Positions 47,590 to 58,276 of a DNA stretch of 64,000 bases are shown in pieces. Position 1 is the first letter of the stretch. Each line of letters starts with the position of its first letter. The translations under genes and the position numbers were made by a program. The notes below the pieces were generated by a model. It searched no databases and was not told where the DNA came from. It saw nothing but the letters and a program-made list of their open reading frames with translations. The DNA comes from CAUJIW01 sp963205175 (lineage in GTDB: Bacteria; Pseudomonadota; Alphaproteobacteria; Sphingomonadales; Sphingomonadaceae): assembly GCA_041060555.1 (NCBI GenBank), contig JBEUDS010000009.1; one strand, written 5' to 3'.

Positions 47590-48978
47590 CTACCGCCGGT
47601 CCTTGCGCGCGAACGGGTTGTCGCTGCTCTTGAAGGTAATGCGGATCGGCACGCCGGCGAAACCCAGATCGTCGCGCAGCGAATTGACCAGATAGCGGTG
47701 GTAACTGTCCGGCAGGTCATCGAGCCGGTTGCCGAACACCACGAACGAGGGCGGACGGATACGCGCCTGGGTGATGTAGCGCAGCTTGATCCGCTTGCCG
47801 CCCGGTGCCGGCGGCGGATTGCGCTCCAGCGCCGCCGAGAACCAGCGGTTGAGACCGGCCGTCGACACCCGCTTGCTCCACAGGTCGCGAATCTCGAACG
47901 AGGCTTTCAGCAGCAGGTCGAGCCCCTTGCCGGTGGCGCCGGAGCAGGTGATGAGCGGCACGCCCTTGACCTGCGACAGCCCGTCCTCCAGCGCCTTGGC
48001 GACACCGCGATAGAGGCTGCCCTGGTCGTCGACCGCGTCCCACTTGTTGAGCGCGATCACCAGCGCCCGGCCTTCCTCCAGCACCTGATCGGCGATCTTG
48101 AGATCCTGGGCTTCCAGCCCCAGCGTCGAATCGAGCAGCAGCACCACCACCTCGGCGAAGTCGATGGCCCGCTTGGTATCGGCGGCCGACAGCTTCTCCA
48201 GCTTTGTGGTGACCCTGGCGCGCCGGCGCAGACCGGCGGTGTCGATCAGCTTGACCGGCCGGCCCTTCCATTCCCAGGGAATGGCGATGGAATCGCGGGT
48301 GATGCCGGCCTCCGGCCCGGTGACCAGGCGGTCCTCGCCGATCAGCCGGTTGACCAGCGTCGACTTGCCGGCGTTGGGCCGCCCGACGATGGCCAGCTGC
48401 AACGGCGCCGCCGCCACTTCCTCCGGTGTCGGCTCGGCGGGTGGCGTGTCATCCTCCTCCTCTTCCGGCGGCAGCCCGAGGTGGGCGACCAGCGCCTGAT
48501 ACAGGTCGGCCATGCCCTCGCCATGCTCGGCGGAAATGCCCACCGGCTCGCCCAGCCCGAGTTCATAGGCTTCGTAGAAGCCGGCCTCCGCCGCCTTGCC
48601 TTCCGCCTTGTTGGCCAGCAGCACCACGGGCTTCGACTGGCTGCGCAGCCAGGTGGCGAAATGGCGGTCGAGCGGCGTCAGGCCGGCCCGGGCATCGATC
48701 ACCATCAGCGCCAGATCAGCGCCGGCGAGCGCCGCTTCCGTCTGGGCGCGCATCCGCCCGGCCAGCGATTCGGCGTCGGCCTCCTCCAGCCCCGCCGTGT
48801 CGACGATGGTGAATTTCATGTCGAACAGCCGGCCCTGGCCCTCGCGGCGGTCCCGGGTGACCCCCGGCGTGTCGTCGACCAGCGCCAGCCGCTTGCCGAC
48901 CAGCCGGTTGAACAGGGTCGACTTGCCGACGTTGGGCCGGCCGATGATGACGATGGTGGGCTGTGCGCTGTTGTCCAT
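47590..48978 (-). CDS. der: Ribosome biogenesis GTPase Der
   Basis: A 462-residue protein with two tandem GTPase domains and a KH-like C-terminal domain, required for 50S subunit maturation. First G1: IIGRPNVGKST (residues 12-21), then DTPGVTRDRREG; second G1: IVGRPNAGKST near 199-207, with GITRDSIAIPWEW and a NKWD motif. The C-terminal KH domain includes KLRYITQARIRPPSFVVFGN. Sits directly after bamB in transcription order, as in E. coli (yfgM-bamB-der). Confidence 0.98.
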   Translation of the reverse strand: MDNSAQPTIVIIGRPNVGKSTLFNRLVGKRLALVDDTPGVTRDRREGQGRLFDMKFTIVDTAGLEEADAESLAGRMRAQTEAALAGADLALMVIDARAGLTPLDRHFATWLRSQSKPVVLLANKAEGKAAEAGFYEAYELGLGEPVGISAEHGEGMADLYQALVAHLGLPPEEEEDDTPPAEPTPEEVAAAPLQLAIVGRPNAGKSTLVNRLIGEDRLVTGPEAGITRDSIAIPWEWKGRPVKLIDTAGLRRRARVTTKLEKLSAADTKRAIDFAEVVVLLLDSTLGLEAQDLKIADQVLEEGRALVIALNKWDAVDDQGSLYRGVAKALEDGLSQVKGVPLITCSGATGKGLDLLLKASFEIRDLWSKRVSTAGLNRWFSAALERNPPPAPGGKRIKLRYITQARIRPPSFVVFGNRLDDLPDSYHRYLVNSLRDDLGFAGVPIRITFKSSDNPFARKDRR

Positions 48979-49099
48979 GGCCCGTGCTTATAGCCTGATC
49001 GGCCGGGATGGAAGCAGGGATGCCACCATGGCCGCCGCGAATCAGGCGATCACGGGAAAACAGGCGATCATGCGCCACGCCGGCGGCGCCGGCGGCGGC

Positions 49100-50416
49100 T
49101 CAGCGATAGGCCGCCACATCGCCATCGTCGGTGATGGCATAGAGCGTGTTGCCGGCAATGATCGGCGGCAGGTAGGTGCCGTCGCCGAGCTTTTCCACCG
49201 ACAGGATGTCGCCGGTGTAGGGCGACAGGGTGGCGACGTAGCCGTTCGACGAGGTCAGCACCAGACGATCGCCGCCCAGCACCGGCCCGGCCCAGCTGAC
49301 CAGCCCCTTCTTCTTCTTGACATTCTCATAGCGTTGCAGGCGGGCGATCCAGCGGATGCGGCCGTCGCGGCGGGTGAGACACACCACCTCGCTGTCATTG
49401 GTGACGATGTAAAGGAAATCACCGGCCACCCATGGCGCATGGACGCCGCCAAGATTGGCCTCCCACACCCGCTCACCGGTCGCCAGTTCCAGCGCCGCCA
49501 TGCGGCCACCGTGGCCGATGGCGAACACCCGGCCGCGATCGATCACCGGGGCGCCGTCGATGTCCACCAGCGACGACAGCGCATTCAGCCGGCCGGTACG
49601 CGACAGCGAATCCTGCCAGGTGACGCGGCCGTTCTCGACCCGCAGGGCGTTGAGCTCACCGGAGGAATAGCCGACCACCAGCGTATCGGCCGACACCGCC
49701 GGCGGTGCCGCGCCCAGCAGGCCGGCATTCTCGGCGATACCGGCGGCGTCCCACAGCTCCTTGCCGTCGTCCAGCGACAGCGCGTAAAGCTCGTTGTCCT
49801 GGGTCAGCACGAACACCCGGCCCTGGGCGACGGTGGCGCCGCCCCGCAGCGGCAGGGTCTTGTCCACCGACCACAGCACCGCGCCGGTATCGGGATCGAG
49901 CGCGGCGACGATACCGTAGCCGGTGGTGGCCACCAGCTTGCCGTCGCCGTAGGACACGCCGCCGCCGAACGCCAGCGACTTGCCCTCCTTCTTCTTGCTG
50001 AACTGGCGGGTCCAGAGCTTCTGGCCGGTGCGCGCATCCAGCGCCACCACCCGCGCCTGGGTGTCGATGGCGAACAGCTTGCCGTCGGCAACGACCGGGG
50101 TCGCCACCAGCTGGGCGGTCTTGCTGGAGCCGTCACCGATGGACGCCCGCCAGGCACGTGACAGTCGCGCCGGCAGCGCCAGATGGTGCATCGCCTTGCC
50201 CGGCGCGCCGCCGGGCTGGGCCCAGTCAGCATTCTCGTAGGGCGCCGGCAGCGTCACCTTGAGGTCGGCGATCATCGGATCGGGGTCGATCTGCTGCTCG
50301 AACGCCAGCACCGGAATGCGCTCGCCACGCACCGGAGTCTTGTCCTGCTTGTTGCCCGAACAGCCCGCCAGCAGCACCAGACCCATGAGGGCGACGATAC
50401 GAACGCGGGTCATCAT
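49100..50416 (-). CDS. bamB: Outer membrane protein assembly factor BamB
   Basis: A 438-residue eight-bladed beta-propeller lipoprotein of the BAM complex that inserts beta-barrel proteins into the outer membrane. The signal ends LLAGC, the lipidated cysteine at residue 19. PQQ-like propeller repeats recur throughout, for example LWTRQFSKKKEGKSLAFGGGVSYGDGKL, VLWSVDKTLPLRGGATVAQGRVF and RVWEANLGGVHAPWVAGDFLYIVT (blades). Its double ATG at 50416 overlaps the stop codon of the yfgM-like gene. Confidence 0.93.
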   Translation of the reverse strand: MMTRVRIVALMGLVLLAGCSGNKQDKTPVRGERIPVLAFEQQIDPDPMIADLKVTLPAPYENADWAQPGGAPGKAMHHLALPARLSRAWRASIGDGSSKTAQLVATPVVADGKLFAIDTQARVVALDARTGQKLWTRQFSKKKEGKSLAFGGGVSYGDGKLVATTGYGIVAALDPDTGAVLWSVDKTLPLRGGATVAQGRVFVLTQDNELYALSLDDGKELWDAAGIAENAGLLGAAPPAVSADTLVVGYSSGELNALRVENGRVTWQDSLSRTGRLNALSSLVDIDGAPVIDRGRVFAIGHGGRMAALELATGERVWEANLGGVHAPWVAGDFLYIVTNDSEVVCLTRRDGRIRWIARLQRYENVKKKKGLVSWAGPVLGGDRLVLTSSNGYVATLSPYTGDILSVEKLGDGTYLPPIIAGNTLYAITDDGDVAAYR

Positions 50417-51147
50417 TTGGTCTCCGGTTGGGGCGCGGCCGGCGCGGCGGCCGCGTCATCGGACGCGGCGGCGGTGGCGGTGTCGGCCTCCGGCAGCATC
50501 GAGGTCATCTGGGCGGCGCGCGCCCGCAGGCTGGGCGCCACGTCCTTGTTGCCGGCGATCGCCTCGAACAGCGGCCGCGCCAGCTCCGGCTGGTTGTTCT
50601 TGAGGTAGGTCGCGGCCAGCAGCTCGCCGGCCGGGCCGAACCACGGCGCGCCATCCTGGGCCAGCGGCTTGAGCCTGGCGATCGCCTGCTCGGCGGTCAG
50701 CGAATCATAGGTCAGCTGGATGACCCGCAGCGACGCCAGCTGCCGAAACGGCGGCTCGATTCCCTTGTCGTCCGCCAGCGCCTGGAAGGCCTTGGCGGCC
50801 TCTTCCCGCTTGCCGACGCCAATCAGCTGCGCCGCCTCGGCGAAGCGGGCCAGTGTCGCCACGCCGTCGGAGCCATCGCTGGCCAGACTGCGCAACTCGG
50901 GCAGCGCCTTGTCGGCATCGCCTGCTTCCAGCTGGGCAAGTGCCGCCGCCAGCCGGTCCGACTGCTTGTCATGCTGCTCGGCCCGCCATTCGCGCCAGTA
51001 CAGGAAACCCGCCAGCGCCACCAGCAGCAGGCCGATGACCACCAGCAGGGACCGGCCGTAGCGGCTCCAGATCGACGCCAGCTGATCGCGGCGCAGTTCC
51101 TCGTCGACTTCGCGTAAAAAGGCTTCGCCCTGGTCTTCGGTGGCCAC
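50413..51147 (-). CDS. YfgM-like tetratricopeptide repeat membrane protein
   Basis: A 244-residue protein with a short cytoplasmic N-terminus (LREVDEELRRDQLASIWSRYG), one transmembrane helix (about residues 31-50) and a periplasmic TPR-like domain. E. coli YfgM interacts with the SecYEG translocon and PpiD as a periplasmic chaperone. The identity is supported by gene order before bamB and der. Start is GTG at 51147, with GAAGGG before it. The C-terminal tail is alanine/aspartate rich and disordered. Confidence 0.85.
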   Translation of the reverse strand: MATEDQGEAFLREVDEELRRDQLASIWSRYGRSLLVVIGLLLVALAGFLYWREWRAEQHDKQSDRLAAALAQLEAGDADKALPELRSLASDGSDGVATLARFAEAAQLIGVGKREEAAKAFQALADDKGIEPPFRQLASLRVIQLTYDSLTAEQAIARLKPLAQDGAPWFGPAGELLAATYLKNNQPELARPLFEAIAGNKDVAPSLRARAAQMTSMLPEADTATAAASDDAAAAPAAPQPETK

Positions 51148-51212
51148 GCTGGTCCCTTCGGGTAGTGGAATTGCCGGCGGAGATTAGCGGCTTGGGCTAT
51201 CGGCGCAAGCGA

Positions 51213-52073
51213 TTAGGCGGGCAACTGGTACAGGTTGTCGGCTCCGGGGAACGACCGGTCGCGCACCGCGTCGGCATAGGCGCGCGCCGCGGCGTCGAGC
51301 TGTTCGGCGAGGTTGTAGAACCGGCGGACAAAGCGCGGCGTGCGGTCGAACAGGCCCAGCATGTCCTCGGTCACCAGCACCTGGCCGTCGCAGGCGGCCG
51401 AGGCGCCGATGCCAATGGTGACAGTGGACACGCTGCCGGTGATCTCGATGGCCAGCGGCTCGACCACGCCCTCGACCACCATGGCGAAGGCGCCGGCCGC
51501 CGAGATGGCGCGGGCGTCCGCCAGAATCTTCGCCCGCTCCTCCTCCGACTTGCCGCGCGCGCCATAGCCGCCCAGCGCGTTGACCGCCTGCGGGGTGAGC
51601 CCGATGTGGCCGACCACCGGGATGCCGCGCTCGACCAGGAAGCGCACGGTGGGCGCCATCGCCTCGCCGCCTTCCATCTTGACGCCGGCGGCGCCGGTTT
51701 CCTTCATCACCCGCGCCGCGTTGGCGAACGCGATCTCCGGCCCGGCCTCGTAGCTGCCGAACGGCATGTCGACGATGACCACCGCATGGTAGGAGCCACG
51801 CACCACCGCCGCGCCGTGGGCGATCATCATGTCGAGGCTGACCGGCACCGTGCTGTCGAGGCCGTAGATCACCTGGCCGAGGCTGTCGCCCACCAGCAGC
51901 ATGTCGCAATGCGGGTCGAGCAGCTGGGCGTAGCGGGCGGTGTAGGCGGTGAGCATCACCACCGGTTCGCCACCCTTGCGGCGGGCGATGCCCGGCACGG
52001 TGAGCCGGCGCACCGGCGTCGGCGTCGGATGGGCACGGCTGGTGGCGGTATCGAGCGTATAGGTGGTGGACAT
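51213..52073 (-). CDS. panB: 3-methyl-2-oxobutanoate hydroxymethyltransferase
   Basis: A 286-residue TIM-barrel enzyme making ketopantoate for pantothenate/CoA synthesis, using methylene-tetrahydrofolate. Conserved blocks: MLTAYTARYAQLLD, LLVGDSLGQVIYGLDSTVPVSLDMM, FGSYEAG, VKMEGGEAM, GIPVVGHIGLTPQAVNALGGY and AFAMVVEGV (catalytic Glu). All intact. It is flanked by the YfgM-like gene (downstream) and the ferritin-like gene (upstream) on the same strand; panC is not present in the window. Confidence 0.97.
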   Translation of the reverse strand: MSTTYTLDTATSRAHPTPTPVRRLTVPGIARRKGGEPVVMLTAYTARYAQLLDPHCDMLLVGDSLGQVIYGLDSTVPVSLDMMIAHGAAVVRGSYHAVVIVDMPFGSYEAGPEIAFANAARVMKETGAAGVKMEGGEAMAPTVRFLVERGIPVVGHIGLTPQAVNALGGYGARGKSEEERAKILADARAISAAGAFAMVVEGVVEPLAIEITGSVSTVTIGIGASAACDGQVLVTEDMLGLFDRTPRFVRRFYNLAEQLDAAARAYADAVRDRSFPGADNLYQLPA

Positions 52074-52160
52074 GGGTCACCCTCCCCGGTTTGGATCGTC
52101 CGTGATCTCTCTCGCCTGCTGCGATAGCGAAGAAGCGGCCGCGAGGCCAGCCCCTGGCGA

Positions 52161-52988
52161 TCAGCGCACCGGCTGGGCGAGACTGGCGGTGCGGCTCTGG
52201 AACAGCCGCCAGAACAGCGACGACACCAGCCGGAACAGCCAGCCGTTGGGGCTGAGGTCGGCGGCGCGCAGGATCATCCGCACCGCGTTGTCGGTGTGGC
52301 GGCGACGGTAGAGCCGCATGGCCCGGCGCTGATACTCGCGGCCATAGTCGACCGCGCGGAAATCCGCCTCCGGCTGCCGTTGCAGCACATTGGCGGCGAA
52401 ATAGGCATAGCCCAGCTCGTCGTCCTCGGCCTCCTGCACGCGCCCGAGCGCGATCTTCAGCCGCGTCAGCACCGACAGCCGCTGACGCTGCTGGTAGCGG
52501 CGGCCATGCCGGGCGAACAGCTGGTAGTGCGCGAACTCATCCGAGGCGATGCGGCCGGCCACCGCCTTGAGCACCGGTTCGTCGGTGGCGTCGCGGATGG
52601 CGGAATAGAAGGAGGAGGTGCCGGTCTCGACGATCTGGCGGGCGATCAGTTCGCCGGCCAGCGAGCCGCGCACCGACTGGGTGGTTTGCAGGTCCAGCCG
52701 GTAACCGGCGCGGAAATCCGCCAGCGCCCGCGCGAAGGAGAAACCGGGGTCGGCGAGCTCGGCCCAGCGGCCGAGCGCCGCGCCATGCTGCTCTTCCTCG
52801 ACACCCCACACCTCGGCGGCGGCGACGAACTCGGCGTCGGCGGCGAACACGTTGCGCAGGTAGGTGACGTAGTCGGCGGCATTGGCCTCGACCAGGGCCG
52901 CCGTCTTGATCACGGTCAGCAGGTCCGGGTCGACGCGGCTGGCGTCGAAGCACTGCCAGGGTATGTCATCGAGCGTCCACTGGGTCAT
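52161..52988 (-). CDS. Ferritin-like diiron protein (acyl-ACP desaturase-like)
   Basis: A 275-residue protein whose helical core resembles the ferritin-like fold of stearoyl-ACP desaturases. Diiron-type motifs are visible as EVWGVEEEQHGAALGRWAEL (ExxH around residue 64) and RIASDEFAHYQLFARHG (DExxHY around 150). It starts TLDDIPWQCFDASRVDPDLL. Whether it desaturates an acyl-ACP, hydroxylates, or simply binds metal cannot be decided. A direct repeat precedes atpC upstream of it at 53025-53054. Confidence 0.75.
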   Translation of the reverse strand: MTQWTLDDIPWQCFDASRVDPDLLTVIKTAALVEANAADYVTYLRNVFAADAEFVAAAEVWGVEEEQHGAALGRWAELADPGFSFARALADFRAGYRLDLQTTQSVRGSLAGELIARQIVETGTSSFYSAIRDATDEPVLKAVAGRIASDEFAHYQLFARHGRRYQQRQRLSVLTRLKIALGRVQEAEDDELGYAYFAANVLQRQPEADFRAVDYGREYQRRAMRLYRRRHTDNAVRMILRAADLSPNGWLFRLVSSLFWRLFQSRTASLAQPVR

Positions 52989-53024
52989 GGCCGGACCTTA
53001 TGAACGATGACGCTTTTTTGACAA

Positions 53025-53054
53025 GGGGTCGCGATGACCGGGGGTCGCGATGAC
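53025..53054. repeat. Short direct repeat between atpC and the ferritin-like gene
   Basis: GGGGTCGCGATGAC occurs at 53025-53038 and again at 53041-53054, a 14-base duplication with a 16-base period, in the 98-base gap downstream of atpC. Each copy contains the palindrome TCGCGA. No function is evident. Confidence 0.7.
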
Positions 53055-53086
53055 GGGTGCGCCGTCAGGCGCCCCGCCACGCCCGA

Positions 53087-53494
53087 TCAATGGCGGACCG
53101 CCCCCAGCTTGGCTTCCAGCAGCGCCGCCGCCTTTTCAGCGTGGTCGCGCTCGGCGGCGTTCTTGGCGAGCTTGATGTCCTCGCGGGCATTGGCCAGTTC
53201 CCTGGCCACCGCCTCGGCGTCGATCTCGGCAACCGGAATCGCCTGCTCGGCGAGAATGGTCAGACCCTTGTCGTTGACCTCGGCGAACCCGCCGTTGATG
53301 AACACCCGCTGCGGTGCCGCGCCGCCGCCGGCGTGGATGCCGATGACGCCGGCGCGGATGGTCGACATGAACGGCGCGTGGCCGGCGAGCACGCCGAAAT
53401 CGCCATCCTCGCCCGGCACCACCACCATCTCGACCTCGGCCGAGTTCAGCAGACGCTCGGGCGAAACCAGTTCGAAGTGGAGCTTGTCAGCCAT
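53087..53494 (-). CDS. atpC: ATP synthase F1 subunit epsilon
   Basis: A 135-residue central-stalk subunit. N-terminal beta-sandwich: LHFELVSPERLLNSAEVEMVVVPGEDGDFGVLAGHAPFMST; the helical hairpin C-terminal domain follows with AREDIKLAKNAAERDHAEKAAALLEAKL. The ATG at 53494 overlaps by 8 bases the preceding small cysteine gene rather than following atpD directly. Last gene of the atp operon. Confidence 0.95.
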   Translation of the reverse strand: MADKLHFELVSPERLLNSAEVEMVVVPGEDGDFGVLAGHAPFMSTIRAGVIGIHAGGGAAPQRVFINGGFAEVNDKGLTILAEQAIPVAEIDAEAVARELANAREDIKLAKNAAERDHAEKAAALLEAKLGAVRH

Positions 53495-53686
53495 CGCTCT
53501 TATCCTGTCTTGCACCGTCGATCAGCGTATCGAACGCTTGGGTTGCCGCGTCGAACTTGTCGCGGCAACCCGGATTGCAAAAGCCCACGACGCGACCCCG
53601 GTAGCGCGTCAACGAGTCGGCCTGAACCGGTTTGCCCGACCAGGGGCAGGTCTCGTTGACGCAATCCGCGAGCCGCGGCCCGGTCA

Positions 53687-53687
<1 letters not shown>
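53487..53687 (-). CDS. Small four-cysteine YHS/TRASH-like protein inside the atp operon
   Basis: A 66-residue cytosolic protein with two cysteine pairs, C-x4-C in DCVNETCPWSGKPV and C-x3-C in VGFCNPGCRDKF, the arrangement of a treble-clef metal site such as YHS or TRASH domains. The segment SLTRYRGRVVGFCN, then the R-D-K-F following the second pair, also fits that fold. Its ATG shares the A of the atpD stop (TAATG) and its stop lies within atpC (8-base overlap), so it is translated with the ATP synthase subunits. Function unknown; metal binding and any tie to ATP synthase are inference. Confidence 0.8.
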
Positions 53688-55111
<1,424 letters not shown>

Positions 55112-55136
55112 GGGTCTATCCTTCCTGGTGCAACCT

Positions 55137-56015
55137 TCAGAGCGCCTCAGCGCCCGAAATGATTTCAATCAGTTCCTTGGTGATCACGGCCTGGCGCTGG
55201 CGGTTGTAGGTCAGCGTCAGCTTGTTGATCATGTCACCGGCATTGCGGGTGGCGTTGTCCATCGCCGTCATCCGCGAGCCCTGTTCGGACGCCGCGTTCT
55301 CCAGCAGCGCCCGGAACATCTGCACCGCGATGTTGCGCGGCAGCAGGGTTTCGAGAATGGCGTTCTCGCTCGGCTCGTACTCGACGACGCTGCCGCCGGC
55401 ACCCGCCGCGTCGGCCTCGGCGAGCGGCGCCGGGATCAGCTGCTGGCCGGTGGTGATCTGCACCAGCGCCGACTGGAACTTGGCGAAGAACAGCCAGGCG
55501 ACGTCGAATTCGCCGGCATTGAACATGGCGATCACCCGCTCGGCGATCGGCTGTGCGTCGGCGAAGGCGAGGCGTCGCACATGGCTGAGATCGATGGTGT
55601 CGATCACGGCGTCGCCATAGAGGCGGCGCAGCACGGCGCGCCCCTTCTTGCCGACGCACAGGATCTTGACCGTCTTGCCCTGACGGATGAGCGAGTCGAT
55701 CTTGGCGCGGGCGCCGCGCACGATGTTGGTATTGAAGCCACCGCACAGACCGCGCTCGGAGGTGGCGACCACCACCAGATGCACGTCGTCCTTGCCGGTG
55801 CCCACCAGCAGCCGCGGCGCCGAGGCGCCCCGGTCGGCCTTGGCGGACAGGCTGGTCAGCACCGACGCCATGCGCTCGGCATAGGGCCGCGCGGCTTCCG
55901 CCGCCTCCTGCGCACGACGCAGCTTGGCGGCGGCGACCATCTTCATCGCCTTTGTGATCTTCTGCGTGTTCTTCACGCTTCCGATCCGGGTCTTCAAACT
56001 CTTGAGGCTCGGCAT
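55137..56015 (-). CDS. atpG: ATP synthase F1 subunit gamma
   Basis: The 292-residue rotor shaft. The N-terminal coiled-coil helix is SLKSLKTRIGSVKNTQKITKAMKMVAAAKLRRAQ and the C-terminal one contains NATRNAGDMINKLTLTYNRQRQAVITKELIEIISGAEAL (quoted as adjacent conserved blocks around MINKLTL and ITKELIEI). It has usual length with no insertion. Central gene of the operon, between atpA and atpD. Confidence 0.97.
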   Translation of the reverse strand: MPSLKSLKTRIGSVKNTQKITKAMKMVAAAKLRRAQEAAEAARPYAERMASVLTSLSAKADRGASAPRLLVGTGKDDVHLVVVATSERGLCGGFNTNIVRGARAKIDSLIRQGKTVKILCVGKKGRAVLRRLYGDAVIDTIDLSHVRRLAFADAQPIAERVIAMFNAGEFDVAWLFFAKFQSALVQITTGQQLIPAPLAEADAAGAGGSVVEYEPSENAILETLLPRNIAVQMFRALLENAASEQGSRMTAMDNATRNAGDMINKLTLTYNRQRQAVITKELIEIISGAEAL

Positions 56016-56046
56016 CCCGGGCTACTCCGCTCCTGGGCTATCGATG

Positions 56047-57579
<1,533 letters not shown>

Positions 57580-57582
57580 GAC

Positions 57583-58137
57583 TTACCCTTTCATGGCGAG
57601 GGAGAGAGTGTCGAGTTTGGTCTTGAGCGAGCTGTCGATCATCTTCGAGCCCATCTTGACGATGAGGCCGCCGAGGATCGACGGATCGACCTTGAGGTTG
57701 ACCGCGACATCGCGGCCAAGACCGGCTTTCAGTTTCGCCTTCAGCGCTTCGAGCTGATCGGCGGAAAGAGCGTGCGCCGCCACCACGTCGGCCGTCGATT
57801 CGCCCTTGTGGGCGGCGACCAGACGGTTGAAGGCGGCAATGATGTCACCCAGCGCGGCCAGGCGGCGATTCGCCGCCAGCACGCCGAGGAAATTGGTGGT
57901 GGTGGCATCCAGGCCCAGCGCGCCGGCAACGGCGGCCACGGCCTTGGCGGCAGCGGCCCGGCCGACCAGCGGATTGGTGGTGAGATTGGCGAAATCACCG
58001 CCCTGGGCCAGCGCGTCGGCAACCGTCTTCAGGCTGGCCGCCACCGCGTCGAGGGCTTTGGACTCCTGTGCCAGGTCGAACAGCGCGGTGGCATAGCGAC
58101 CAGCCAGTCCGGGAACGTTCATCTGAGCGTCGGCCAC
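57583..58137 (-). CDS. atpH: ATP synthase F1 subunit delta
   Basis: The 184-residue stator subunit that joins the F1 head to the peripheral stalk. The N-terminal helical domain has GLAGRYATALFDLAQESKAL; the C-terminal beta domain has VDPSILGGLIVKMGSKMIDSSLKTKLDTL, the conserved delta signature. The start is GTG at 58137, after GGGGCACCTC; an ATG five codons later is possible. First gene of atpHAGDC; the 139-base gap to priA should hold the operon promoter. Confidence 0.96.
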   Translation of the reverse strand: MADAQMNVPGLAGRYATALFDLAQESKALDAVAASLKTVADALAQGGDFANLTTNPLVGRAAAAKAVAAVAGALGLDATTTNFLGVLAANRRLAALGDIIAAFNRLVAAHKGESTADVVAAHALSADQLEALKAKLKAGLGRDVAVNLKVDPSILGGLIVKMGSKMIDSSLKTKLDTLSLAMKG

Positions 58138-58276
58138 GAGGTGCCCCTTGCAAAGAACATGACATCAGCGATCGCGCAGGCCGGGGGTCGGCGCGAGCGG
58201 GTGCCTGCTAGCACGCGGGGTGGGGTGTGGCAAGGCGGCAAAGGGGATCAAATGCAGGTGCGGCGTTTGATGCCAA

